Shown here in pieces: positions 34,380 through 46,830 of a stretch of 64,000 bases of DNA; position 1 is the stretch's first letter, and each line of letters opens with the position of its first letter. The DNA comes from Amphiduros pacificus. Taxonomy: Eukaryota > Annelida > Polychaeta > Phyllodocida > Hesionidae. The translations under genes and the position numbers were made by a program. The stretch covers positions 1,395,059 through 1,459,058 of the forward strand of contig OX439012.1 of NCBI GenBank assembly GCA_949316495.1, read 5' to 3'. Under the pieces are notes generated by a model. The model worked only from the letters and a program-made list of their open reading frames with translations. It was not told the DNA's origin and searched no databases.

Positions 34380-35521
34380 CTGACCCACAATACTGGAGTG
34401 ATAAGAGAATGTAATGGCGTCTAGTACAGAGTTACCTTCCAGTACTTCCATATTAGGCTCTCTCCCTGTTCAATCTATTTCTCCTGTTTAATCCTTTAAT
34501 CCCCATAACTGCTTCTATCTTCAGTGTTACACCGCCAAAGTCAGGTATACTTATTTAAAGAAAACATAAGCCAATGGCCTTAGAGCTATGCTGATCATTG
34601 CTTTTTGTAATGTTATTGGAACATTTTCTGGAAATTACTTCATAAATGATCAATTAAATCCTTTCCCTGAGCACACTTGTGTTCATGATAATTTTGACCA
34701 GTCAAATGTAGTTTACATATTGACATACTGGAACTTGGCCCTAACTAATCTCAATTCTCATTGGCTAATATTTGTCATATTATTCGAAATGGCAGCTTAG
34801 ATGCCAACTCAGTGATAGCTATTAGATTTCTTAAAGAATCACAACAAAATGAAAGCCTATTGGAGATCAGATAGAATTGGACCCCTGAATATACATATTG
34901 CCTGCTTAAAGTTTAGAACCCCGACCAGTAGTTTCATAGAAGATCAAAATTATGGACAGAATGACAGAATATTTACCCACTTCACTGTAGAAACTATGGT
35001 ATATGCACAGCTAAAAACATATCATGTACTCAGTAATCACAACACTCCAGACATCTCTTATATCATTTTTATAATGCAATATTTTACAATTAAACCTTTC
35101 TTAAGTAAATATTCGTAAAATGTTTTTTTTAAATATGCTGTTCAAACACAGTTCTTTCAATCAAATTAATTTCTGAAATAAATTTTTGCAGACCATTTTT
35201 TTCACCCAGGTGGGAAAATCTATTTTTTCAAAGATCTTATGGAACAAATATTACAGGACTGATACTGCATAATTCAGCAATGCAAAGTAAATTCCACTCT
35301 CCACAATGTTCATTCAAATATAATATAATAAATAAGGAACATAAAAAATGACAAATCACCACCACAAATAGCCTCTGCAGGGTATATAATTATACATGTC
35401 CTTCATGGATAAATAGGATGCAAAGAATTAATCCCAATTCATAACCACACAATTGTCCAAAACTATGGTAAATTTTACTTGCAATATTTTTGGTAAACTC
35501 TAATAAAATAGATTGCCAAGT
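34380..35521. other. Intergenic, no gene recognised
   Basis: AT-rich unique sequence between the satellite and the 3' end of the thrombospondin-domain gene. Its lower part should hold that gene's 3' UTR (minus strand). Short plus-strand frames at 34588 and 34849 show no family features. Confidence 0.4.
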
Positions 35522-38500
35522 TTATGGATTTGGTTTTGGTGTTGATGTCTTTGGTTGCGTTAATAAGAGATTATCGTGTGAGAATCTCTGTGAGATGATG
35601 TTCTTTCTCCAGGCCATGACCTTGTTGACCTTCCAGCCAAGCCCTCCAATCAGAAGGACGGAGAAGACGGATAGACTCGCCAGACCAATCACCTCCACGG
35701 CTCGGTGCGACCTTTTAATCTGTCGCGTCACCTTGGCTTGTGAGTCAGCTTCTGAAGCCAAATAGAATCACATGTATAAAGGTGAGATGGAACAGGCATT
35801 TCCAAAGTTTAAATACAGAATTTTGAAAAAGGTCTTAAAATTTGTGTTTGGTGTGTTTTTGTGAAAACAATAATTCTCTTGAATTCTCTAATTTCTCAAG
35901 AAGTTTGCCTTCATATGATATATTTTGACCTAACTGAGGAGAAAGTGGATTATATCAAAATCTAAACCATTTATCAAAATTCTCTCTATTTAAACTAAAT
36001 AAAACAATATTTTAGTAGAGTTGTAATAGGTAACTGTCAATTTAACATGCAAATGTTCTCAATTTTATCCTTAAAATGGTGGAAAACATTTTGTTTTCTT
36101 CTATATTTATTATTGGGTAGAGATTATGTCAATTGCTGCAGCTACTGGCTATTATGATTATTTCTGACATTTATCGAAGTTCATGAACTCTAATCTCACT
36201 GCAGCATGTTCTTTGCCAGTGAAAAATTACTATCGTTATTCTGTAACTTACTGGCCAATACTGACCCAATGGCTAAAGAAAGAGTTCTGGATCATCAGGC
36301 AAGTGCGAATATCAAAGTCTGATGTGTATCTATAACATATATGCCATCTGAACAGCAATATGTTAGCTATTTAGTTGACTTTGGTGTATTATAATGATGC
36401 ACTAGTTCATGAGCTATGAAGTCATAATGGTGCTGTGCTTATTTACTAATGAAATAGTGAAGTTTTACTTGTTGGAATATTAGCACTGGATTACAAGTCA
36501 ATGCAAACACACAGATATATTCTGCTTACTACATGTTTAGTGACAGTACTCAAGTTGTTTAATAATTTGCAAATGCTAATCGCTGGTTACCATCTTGCAT
36601 CGCATAACACAGCATCCCAGAAGTGCACAAAAAACTCTCTGAAATCCAAGCATTTATTCAACACAAGATGGTGACATGTAGTCGCACTCTTAGTTTGGCC
36701 AAAGGGTGAAAATAATCTTACAAATCTGAGCTAGAAGCATGTAAATCTGAGGCATTAGTTAGAGGACATGTCAAGTATGAAAAAGGCAAAAATCAGTTTA
36801 AAATCACAGTAATCAGGAGGAGGGTTACTGAGTGCCTGCAATACTATAGCTACTTGTTTGATTAAATAAGGCAAACTTGATGGGGAATAAGGTTTGTGTT
36901 TATACAGTAGAAGTTTGTTCTTACCTGATCTTACCTGCACAGTCTGTGGCAGAGCCCTCACAAGGTTTGGATTCATGCTGCTGACCTTGACATGTGGCCT
37001 GACCTCCCTGACACGACCTTGACCTGGTATGGGTACCTGCACCACACTTCGCTGAACACTCACTCCAGCCCTCCCATTCTGACCACAATGCATGGCTCCT
37101 TCCAAATGCACTGCGCTTTGCTTTACCTTGAGAAATTATATGAATATGTGTTGAAACAAAGAGCATATTAAGAAAATGGTTTGCTGTGTCAGAGCATGAA
37201 AGTTGGCTCTAGAATTTCCTTTGTCTGATTTTATTATTGAGAGACATGTTCTTCAGAAGGAACCACCAGACTTGGAGAGGCCTAATTTCAGTCACCAACC
37301 AGTCAGGAGAATTTATTACTTATATTCTAATAAATCCCCAATATTTGAAAACCATAACACATCATATGGGCTGAAATTCTGAACATTCTTGATAAACCAA
37401 GGATTTGTTGTTTCAGATTCTGAGATTCATTGGCTTTCATGTAAAATCTATTGGCCTAAGACAAAAAACAATAAAAATATAGGAAATCTTGGCCAATAGA
37501 ACCACTGGCCCATACTGTCCCGGAAGCTCTATGTCATTCTCATGTCTTTATGAAACATATTAAATTATTGCCACGGTGATTTTAATGTGCAGCAGACATT
37601 GATACATTGAGACTGCCCTTTGCAGATGTGACCTTTGCAGATATTACCTGATACCACAATTACAAAGGCTTACTATAAACAATTTGTAACAAACATTTTC
37701 CTTCCCAATAAGGCAGCAACTATAGTATCACAGGAATTGGACAACTTGAGTATCAAAGGAAAGGGGTAAAGCTGACGACAACAGAGCTACGGACAATAAA
37801 AGAGTTCCATTTTTAAAGCATTTTAAGTGTCTGCATTTTTGAAAATATTCTCATCATGTTTGTCAGATATGTAACTGCCAAGGTGTAATTTTGTGATATA
37901 CATCGGCAATCAATTGATTAAATAAAATGTAGCTGTGTTATTGTCCACTGCATTTTTGTCATCAGCTTCAATCAGAGAAAGAGGTAAACAAAGGAAAGAG
38001 GCAAACAAAAACAAAACAGAAAAGAGGCAACTGATGTACCATGAGAAAAGCAACAAGAAGCAAGAGGTTTTAAAAAATATCAAAAGGAAAGCTAAAATAT
38101 CACAGGAAACTTTGGTGTATTACTGGGCGAGGAAAAAGGCAAATGTGGCAATGTAACAAGACAAACCTTTTAATGTGTCTTTCACAGATTCCACTGTTTC
38201 CGTCTTTTCTGGTTTCACCTGCTGTTGTTTGTATTTGTTGGACTCCAAGCCTGGCATGGAATATCTTGCAAGGTCATCATAGAGGTCATGCTCTAAATTC
38301 TCTCTATCTATCACTGACTGTCCAGTCTCTGCATCAAAGTACCCTTCTATGTTAGGAAGAACCTTTCGAACAGGTTTCTCACCAGGTTCACCAAGAACTG
38401 TGCAGTCTTTGGTTTCTCCATCTTGGGATTGTACTTGTTTTGGCAGTGCTCTTTCTTTTTTAAATGGTCCATTATTTTTTGCTAGATCTACCTTCATTAT

Positions 38501-41189
38501 AGATTCTTCCATGTTTGGATCCATATATCTACTTTTGACAGACTCTTTTGCAGCTTCATCATATATCAATGTATTTGATTTTGTCTTCCTATTTGTGTGG
38601 ATAGCTTTTGACATTTCCCGATAATGTGACAGGTCCTCATCAGGACAGAGAGCCAACCAACACGCTGCATTTTCTTGCTCTGCCTCCGGGGGATCATGAT
38701 GTGACCTACGTTTTGTCCTTGACCTCATTCCCAATCCACAACTGGCTGAGCAGCTGGACCAGGCTGACCATTCAGGTTCTCCCCCAGTCTTGCAATCTGT
38801 CTCACCATTGACAGAGTAACAGTACCCTTCATTCACTGGATCTGTGATCTCTGGTACTTTATTCTTGTCCATTAATGGCACAGGTTGTGGTTCAAATTCA
38901 GATTTTGTTTCAGTCTTGCGGTTATCTTTGTTTTTGTTTTTGCTAACTTTTGATGCAGGTTTTAGGTTTTCACCACACCTTTGAGTGTTGCATGTGGCTA
39001 GCTGTTGTTCCCCCAAGTCATCATCACAGTGACTGCAGGGAGCACTGCGGCGTTGGAGCCCACCTCCACAAGACTTGGTACATGCTGACCACTCCGACCA
39101 CTGGGCAGATTCATCCGGAGTGTCACTGGACTCTGGGTGAGATTCTGGTTTGGGCGTTTGGTCACATTTCTTGCTATTGCAGGAGGCCAGTTGCTGGTGT
39201 ACAAAGTTGTCCGTACAGTCATGGCAGGGAGCTGAACGACGGCGCAGGCCCCCGCCACATGACCTGCTGCAGGCCGTCCAGGGCGACCAAACAGGATCCG
39301 TGTAGTCATCTACAAACATTTGATATAATCATTTACAAACTTAAACCTCCATTCCAATATGACATTTTATGAAATAATCAAAGTATATTAAAATACAATT
39401 TAGGGATAAGTTTTTCAGATTTATCAAATTGTAAGATTTAAACCACCATCAAGATATCTATACAGGTAGAGAAAGGGAATTGTTAAGATGCAGGTGACTT
39501 ATCCCATAGGACCTATCACCCCACACAGACAGGTCCTAACCCATAGGACCTATCACCCCACACAGACAGGCCCTCGCCCATAGGACCTATCACCCCACAG
39601 ACAGGTCCTCACTCATAGGACCTATCAACCAATACAGACAGGTCCTCACCCATGGGACCTACCACCCCACACAGACAAGTCCTCGCCCATAGGACCTATC
39701 AACCAATACAGACAGGTCCTCACCCATAGGACCTATCACCCCACACAGACAGGTCCTAACCCATAGGACCTATCACCCCACACAGACAGGCCCTCGCCCA
39801 TAGGACCTATCACCCCACAGACAGGTCTTCACCCATAGGACCTATCACCCCACACAGACAGGTCCTCACCCATAGGACCTATCACCCCACACAGACAGGT
39901 CCTCGCCCATAGGACCTATCACCCCACACAGACAGGTCCTCACCCATATAAGTTATAACCCATCAACCCAATACATTTTAAGGATCTTGGATACAATTAT
40001 TTTGGAATAATAATGTACTGATCTGAAAGTCTAGATTTCATACTTTGGTTGAAGATATACATGCTTTCACATTGAAAGCCTAAGACATAATCAAGATATG
40101 CCTGGAAACTTTGTCTTACCACCCATTAGTCATTCAAATTCCTTTTTGCTCTCACCATGCTTATGCCTCAGTCACATTTGCACCGGGCGCCGGCGGGGCA
40201 GTAACAATCGGCCGACTTCACAGTCTGCCGGGCGCCGGGGAGTTTATCAGCAACAATCTCAGATATGCCGTAGCTGTGGTCACATTATTAAAGGGCACCG
40301 CACGGCACGTGCAAGACTGAATGACACAGACGTCTGCAGGATATCTTAAAGACGTCTGTCTCATTTGACAGACGTCTGAAAGACATCTTAAAGACGTCTA
40401 TGATATATCGCAGGGAGCCCGTGCGATCATCTGACGATGGTCTATGAATACATTAAATAAATATAATCCTATTTTCACCGCACGATGCCACCGGCAGCCC
40501 TAAGATAATCTGCCGATGTCCCTGCGGGACACTGCCGGGACCCTGCCGTGCACTTTAAGATGATATTTGCTGATAAGACATCGGGGAAACGCCGGCAACT
40601 TTTATGTTCAAGATAAAAGTTCCCGATGACCCGCCCGACGTCTTAAGTGGCCGATGATCTCCCGGTGCCCGCACGGCAATCTGAAATGCCTGCCGATTTT
40701 GTAAAAAATACCCATCGGCCGGGCATCTTTACTGAAATCGGCGCAAATGTGACTGAGGTATTACAACCCATAATTGAGTTCAAATATATGACAATTTCAA
40801 ACAACATATTGCCATTATTTGTCAATCAGAATTTCTTTGGAACATGCAAATGGCAATGCCATATTCATGATCAATGACGATATTGAAAGCATATTAGGCT
40901 GAATTTGGACCTGCTGAAATAGGTGTATTTATTGTTATCTGCTTAGAACTCATGTGTAGGGTCTATAATAAAGAAAGAGATAAATTCATATGAAGAATGA
41001 ATGAAGACCGAATGAAGTCTTGAAGTTGAAGATCGAAGTGGAGGCAGGCATCTGAATCCCAATAACTTTATCAATCGATCTATGTTTAAATACAAAAAAA
41101 TGCGCCTTACCTGATCCAGCCAGCGATACAAAATACATAAACAAGAAAATACTCAATGAATTTATCATAGCAGACATTGTTAACTTCAT
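35522..41189 (-). CDS. Thrombospondin type-1 domain type I membrane protein (4 exons, complete)
   Basis: Exons, from the ATG: 41111-41189, 38167-39309, 36935-37126, 35522-35751. All phases match and total 1644 nt (547 residues plus stop). Residues 1-26 are a signal peptide (hydrophobic core SIFLFMYFVSLAGS). TSR1 is ~34-75, TSR2 ~97-138, TSR3 ~207-248 and TSR4 ~422-470. Each begins with a WxxW C-mannosylation motif (WSPW, WSEW, WSAW, WSEW) and a CSxSC/CSAKC-type cysteine pair. A charged 160-residue spacer separates TSR3 from TSR4. A transmembrane segment (~492-511, VIGLASLSVFSVLLIGGLGW) precedes a short basic tail. TSR proteins act in adhesion, guidance and matrix binding; the ligand here is unknown. 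I recognise no named orthologue. A MITE lies in intron 1. Confidence 0.9.
39490..39965. repeat. ~38-bp minisatellite
   Basis: About 12 units contain cccataggacctatcacccc and acacagacaggtcctcaccc. It lies in intron 1 of the thrombospondin-domain gene. Confidence 0.9.
40164..40760. mobile_element. PIF/Harbinger-like MITE, copy 1 (597 bp)
   Basis: The terminal inverted repeats are tgcctcagtcacatttgc and gcaaatgtgactgaggta, flanked by a TTA target-site duplication (40161-40163 and 40761-40763). The body is GC-rich compared with its surroundings and holds palindromic agacgtct units. It has no coding capacity. It lies in intron 1 of the thrombospondin-domain gene and matches copy 2 at 41915-42564 nearly base for base, so both are young. 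Confidence 0.85.
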
Positions 41190-41460
41190 CCTCGCAATAT
41201 AAATGACGTCACAATAGTTGTGGTTGTATCAACCTTATATGATAAATATACCCACAAGAGGACGCTTCATCACCGCCAGTGCCATCTGGTGAGCATCCCT
41301 GGGGATTGTTTAGAACGCGCCCAGAGCCAGGAGAAAGTAAAAGTCCTTTCTGAAGGCATCGCCGGAGGCTTATAAGTTAGCGTAGCGGTATATTTAACGT
41401 GAGTAGATCTTGTATATAAGTAAACTTGTGTCCAATATATCACTAGAAATCATGTGTTTG
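41190..41460. promoter_or_regulatory. Upstream region between divergent genes
   Basis: This lies just upstream of the minus-strand thrombospondin-domain gene. On the plus strand it also has two donor-like sites after GC-rich sequence (gccatctg|gtgagcat ~41290 and atttaac|gtgagtag ~41400). One of these could end a non-coding first exon of ANAPC13, whose coding exon begins after an acceptor at 43617. This would make the region a shared bidirectional promoter. The idea is inference only. Confidence 0.3.
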
Positions 41461-41914
41461 TTAGGACCAATGATTTGATGGAAATCAATGAATTATCGCC
41501 CAGATGAGACGGCTCTGTCAGAACCCTTTCCTCACATCACCACTTGGGAGGAGTTGCTGACAAAAAATAATAATATTTTTCTGTGCAATCTTTGGAAAGA
41601 GTGCTTTTCTCTTCACAATTACATATAGGATTTTTCAGTAACGTGTATATTAATTGTAAACATGTAAATATTCATATGATAAAAACCTGAGAGCAATAAT
41701 ATGCTCTCAGTCTCACAGTCTCAGTTAAAACTTTTTTTTCTTTTGGCATAAAGTTTATAAACCTATGCAAAGTTGTACCTTGTGGTTGGTAGTCTCAATT
41801 ATCATGATGATGTAACTTCTCTAACATCGCTGAGACGCATACACAAGTTATCGATTTAATTTTATTTCTGTTCTCATTGTCCAATTTACTCCAAACATGA
41901 ACTGAGCCAACTAA

Positions 41915-42564
41915 TGCCTCAGTCACATTTGCACCGGGCGCCGGCCGGGAAGTAACAATCGGCCGACTTACCAGTCTGCCGGGCGCCGGGGAGTTTATCA
42001 GCAACAATCTCAGATATGCCGTAGCTGTGGTCACATTATACATGGGTGCCGCACGGCACGTGCAAGACTGAATAGCACAGACGTCTGCAGGATATCTCAA
42101 AGACGTCTGTCTCATTGACAGACGTCTGAAAGACATCCTAAAGACGTCTGTCTCATTTGACAGACGCCTGAAAGACATCCTAAAGACGTCTATGATATAT
42201 CGCAGGGAGCCCGTGCGATCATCTGACGATGGTCTATGAACACATGAAATAAATATAATCCTATTTTCACCGCACGATGCCACCGGCAGCCCTAAGATAA
42301 TCTGCCGATGTCCCTGCGGGACACTGCCGGGACACTGCCGTGTACTTTAAGATGATATTTGCTGATAAGACATCGGGGAAACGCCGGCAACTTTTATGTT
42401 CAAGATAAAAGTTCCCGATGACCCGCCCGACGTCTTAAAGATGCCCAATTGTGGCCGATGATCTCCCGGTGCCCGCACGGCAATCTGAACTGCCTGCCGA
42501 TTTTGTAAAAAATACCCATCGGCCGGGCATCTTTACTGCAATCGGCGCAAATGTGACTGAGGCA
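41915..42564. mobile_element. PIF/Harbinger-like MITE, copy 2 (650 bp)
   Basis: The terminal repeats are tgcctcagtcacatttgc and gcaaatgtgactgaggca, flanked by a TAA target-site duplication (41912-41914 and 42565-42567). It has the same orientation and near-identical sequence as copy 1. The 53-bp size difference is explained by one extra ~41-bp agacgtct unit plus a 12-bp segment (aaagatgcccaa region) missing from copy 1. Confidence 0.85.
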
Positions 42565-42785
42565 TAAGGCAACTTGAAATTTCTTATTCAATCTTCTGGG
42601 AAGCATCTCCAAGTAATATGAACTGATGGACGATAACTATTTGACATTTCAGTTTTGTGAGTTACAACATCATCACACACTACTTTTTCTTTGTTTGCAT
42701 GTTATCATGGATTTAGTACATGATGACATTGATGTTATTTATGTGCAATAGTGCCCTGGGGATATTCATATATAGGGAATAGTGC

Positions 42786-43085
42786 ATAGACTAGATTATG
42801 ATGGACGAGATTATGATGGACTAGATTATGATGGACTAGATTATGATAGACTAGATTATGATGGACGAGATTATGATGGACTAGATTATGATAGACTAGA
42901 TTATGATAGACTAGATTATGATGGACGAGATTATGATGGACTAGATTATGATGGACGAGATTATGATGGACTAGATTATGATGGACTAGATTATGATGGC
43001 CTAGATTATGATGGACTAGATTGTGATGGCCTAGATTATGATGGACTAGATTATGATGGACTAGATTATGATAGACTAGATTCTC
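42786..43085. repeat. 15-bp minisatellite, ~20 copies
   Basis: The unit is ctagattatgatgga with occasional gat-aga and cga-ga variants. The 15-bp length keeps one frame open on each strand (LDYDG and HHNLV repeats); these are artefacts. Confidence 0.95.
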
Positions 43086-43629
43086 TCTCAATTCTCCAAG
43101 TAGGATCATGACTAGATTTACAACTTTGATCATATTTATTTTGAAAACGAAATCTAAATTAATGAAAATGAATCAGATCTTTGAGGAATTTCATGATTAG
43201 ATAAAATCTATCACTCGTGTTAATTAAAGAGTAGTTGGTCACAGAACTTTATTTCAAGTTTTAACCTGTTGACTACACTGCCAAACAGAGTTAGTGGATC
43301 ATCCTCTGCCTCCATAGTCCTCATGTAATGAAAAGGAATATGAAAATCTCCACATTATTAAAGTTTGAACATGAAATCACAGAGTTCAAAGGCAATTGTA
43401 GAGAGATTTGGGGTATCTGCCATGATTATTGTGTTATGTTGAAAGTGCCCAGCACAATGCTTGTACTCATATGACAACTGTTTTGGTCTATAAGGTCAGG
43501 TCTGAACCAACAGAGATACACTAATGGACAAAAGGCCAATCTAAAGGGTTTACATGGTTTAAGATGTCAGGATTAATTTGTGTAGTTAACAAAGTCTTAT
43601 CTTATTTATGAATTCAGGCCAGACTCAGC

Positions 43630-43857
43630 ATGGACAGCGAGGTGCAGGTGGATGGACGCCTGATGGACATTGTGGATCAAAAATGGCGCGAGGACAAACT
43701 TCCAAATGAAGATATTGACGTTCCCCAGATGGAGCTACCGGAGTTGGAGCCAGACAATGGACATAGTAACGAGACACTGAGAGAACAGGAGCAGAAGTGG
43801 ACAGATCTAGCTTGTGGTGACTTCCATGACCAACCTCGGGAAACACCCAACTCATGA
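43630..43857 (+). CDS. ANAPC13: Anaphase-promoting complex subunit 13
   Basis: This is a 75-residue protein; human APC13 has 74. It starts MDSEVQVDGR, close to human MDSEVQRDGR, and carries the family's REDKLPxEDxxxP core (residues ~20-31), an ELPELEPDNG segment and EQEQKWTDLA (~53-62). APC13 is a small, extended scaffold subunit. It stabilises the TPR subunits of the APC/C ubiquitin ligase that triggers anaphase and mitotic exit. The whole protein is in one exon. An acceptor (ttcag, 43613-43617) lies 12 bp before the ATG, so a non-coding upstream exon is expected. Stop TGA is at 43855-43857. Confidence 0.95.
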   Translation: MDSEVQVDGRLMDIVDQKWREDKLPNEDIDVPQMELPELEPDNGHSNETLREQEQKWTDLACGDFHDQPRETPNS

Positions 43858-45525
43858 CAACCATAATATCGCCTCATGATATCGAACTTCTTGTATTTCG
43901 TTATCAAACTTTTATTTGTGAGGAAAAATCCTCAAGTTATTCTTGTATTTGAGGAAAGATCTGTGAATTAAAATTTCCCAAACTGGGCATTGAGTTCCCA
44001 CCATGGTCAGGCCCAGAAGAAGGGGAGAATAAACAGTAAAATTACTACTTATCATTGCTAATTTATTTTTTTTACCTTCCTTTATATTTGTAATATGGTG
44101 TATTACAGACTATTGGTATGATCAGATCAACAATGGCTAAAGATTTTTTTTTAATTTCTGTATGTTTGTAATAAAATTTGTGTATGAAAATATTTGAAAA
44201 GTTTGTCCATATTTTAAATGAAGTGTATTGTGAAAATCAGTGCCAAACTTTTTCAGCAAATGTTCACAAATACTACAAAAAAGCAACAATCAGCATAGTT
44301 CTAAGCCACTGGCCTATGTATTTGTGATGTTTGTGAACATTTTCTTGATTGCTGCAAATTGCTTCATAAATGATCATTAAAATTCTTTGGGGACATAAAA
44401 GCTATGCTGAAATTTTTCGCATTAGATATTGATGAATAAATATGTGAATTTGTATAACAATAATGTGACAATAATTGGGTTTTATTTGAGCGAAATGCAC
44501 TTCAGAATTTAATTGATAAAAAAAATAAAAATAAAATATTTTATGCAGAAAACAAAGCTGTAATCATCATTGAATAGTTTTTTTTACAATAGAAAATATA
44601 AAAAATAATTACTTTATGCAGAAAACAAGGATATGAAATTTTCATATTGGGTTCTAGTTGCGTAATATGCACATCTGAATATATATAATTGAATTGTTTT
44701 GCAGACTCGGGAGTACAAAAAAATGATTATAAACAGAAAACAAAGATGAAATCTTCACATTTGGTTTTAATATCAGTGATATGCCATCATTTAAATATTC
44801 ACTGCAATGGACAAAGATATTATCTATTACTGCAATAAGTAAAGACAAAAACAATATTTTTTATTGAATGTTTTAATAAATTATGACAGATGTGGGCCAG
44901 TCAAAACCACTGAAAGAACAATTAAATTTTGTGGTCTTAATAATGCTGATTACATAAAATAGTATTTTATGTACAATAACCTTATTTTACAACATAATAA
45001 CAAGAAATGAAGTGCTCATTAACGCTGTGCTTTTAATCTCATCACCAGCAAACATTATTAGATCATCAACAAATAAACTTGACATAATACACATAATTGA
45101 GCAGGATATCATCCCACACTCTACATTTCACAATCCTTTTTTTTCTGTTTCCATATTTCATGAACCTGAACTTATTTATTATTTGGCTCCAAACAATATT
45201 GTGTATATTTGTATATAGGTTGTGCTTGCCAACATTCGCTGCAGAGAATGATATATTCCTTGCGGGAGATAAGATGACACTGCTCAGTCTTGTCATTCAC
45301 ACCAAGTTAAAAAATTATATTGTGACAGTAAAGTTTTTTAGTTGTGAACCCAATCATCTTTCGTAGATAGAGACAAGTAATAACAGCCAATGATGGTTTC
45401 AAACAAAATTCCATTGAGAATTCCAGCAAGGAATTTTTATGTATTTTGTTGCCGATGGAAAATAATTTGAACATTTCAAAGTCAATTTCATGGTTTCTGT
45501 ACTTCACAAAACTGAAAATGCAATA
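43858..45525. other. ANAPC13 3' UTR and AT-rich intergenic DNA
   Basis: Candidate AATAAA signals for ANAPC13 are at 44028-44033 and 44170-44175. Beyond them the sequence is AT-rich with no exon, RNA gene or element recognised. Confidence 0.45.
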
Positions 45526-45529
45526 TGTT

Positions 45530-46350
45530 TTCTCTGCACCCTTCCTGCTGGGAGAATGGGATCCCTGCATGCTTCCTGCTGGGAGAATGGGATCCCTGCA
45601 TGCTTCCTGCTGGGAGAATGGGATCTCTGCATCCTTCCTGCTGGGAGAATGGGATCTCTGCATCCTTCCTGCTGGAAGAATTGGATCCCTGCATTCTTCC
45701 TGCTGGGAGAATGGGATCCCTGCATCCTTCCTGCTGGGAGAATGGGATCTCTTCATCCTTCCTGCTGGGAGAATGGGATCCCTGCATCCTTCCTGCTGGG
45801 AGAATGGGATCTCTTCATCCTTCCTGCTGGGAGAATGGGATCCCTGCACCCTTCCTGCTGGGAGAATGGGATCTCTTCATCCTTCCTGCTGGGAGAATGG
45901 GATCTCTTCATCCTTCCTGCTGGGAGAATGGGATCCCTGCATCCTTCCTGCTGGGAGAATGGGATCTCTACATCCTTCCTGCTGGGAGAATGGGATCCCT
46001 GCATCCTTCCTGCTGGGAGAATGGGATCTCTGCATCCTTCCTGCTGGGAGAATGGGATCTCTGCACCCTTCCTGCTGGGAGAATGGGATCCCTGCATCCT
46101 TCCTGCTGGGAGAATGGGATCCCTGCATCCTTCCTGCTGGGAGAATGGGATCTCAGCACCCTTCCTGCTGGGAGAATGGGATCCCTGCACCCTTCCTGCT
46201 GGGAGAATGGGATCCCTGCATCCTTCCTGCTGGGAGAATGGGATCTCTGCATCCTTCCTGCTGGGAGAATGGGATCCCTGCACCCTTCCTGCTGGGAGAA
46301 TGGGATCCCTGCATCCTTCCTGCTGGGAGAATGGGATCTCTGCATCCTCT
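45530..46350. repeat. 31-bp minisatellite, ~26 copies
   Basis: The unit contains cttcctgctgggagaatggg and atccctgcatc, with ctc/cac substitutions. It has no stop codon in any frame on either strand, so it yields overlapping ORFs up to 337 codons. They are compositional artefacts. Confidence 0.95.
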
Positions 46351-46535
46351 GCATAAGCTTTCCCAGCCAGGATTCAAAATGGAAAAAAAACATGCTAGAA
46401 ACAGTCTTGAGAAGTACAGAAGAGAGAGAATTATAATCATAATTTTTTACAGACTATAACATAAGCAGCCCATAAATGTTTATACAGATATAGTCTTGGC
46501 TAATATTAAAAATATTTGAGTATATTGTCTCTCAT

Positions 46536-46764
46536 GTATATCTATATATATATATATATCTACATGTATGTATGTATGTATATATTTATATATATATATA
46601 TATATATAGAATTAGAACCAGTTTGTGTGGTTTAAGTCGGCACTGATGCCGTGTTACGTGTTATATCCATGTTACGTGTTATATAATATTCCTGCCCACA
46701 CCTACAGGTCACCAACCAGGCTCAGTGTTATCATATACTATAGAAACTTACTGAGATATGAAGA

Positions 46765-46827
<63 letters not shown>

Positions 46828-46830
46828 GTA
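46536..46830. repeat. AT dinucleotide and TTA microsatellites
   Basis: tatatata tracts lie at about 46540-46612 and a (tta)n tract at about 46767-46828. Confidence 0.9.

Noticed and set aside
34588-34800. 70-codon ORF after the satellite
   Set aside because: No domain, no codon bias and no splice or promoter context.
42735-43133. ORFs of HHNLV and LDYDG repeats
   Set aside because: They come from a 15-bp minisatellite, open by length alone.
45446-46459. Long overlapping ORFs (up to 337 codons) on both strands
   Set aside because: They consist of a 31-bp minisatellite that lacks stops in every frame. Both strands and all frames are open, which is an artefact of the repeat.
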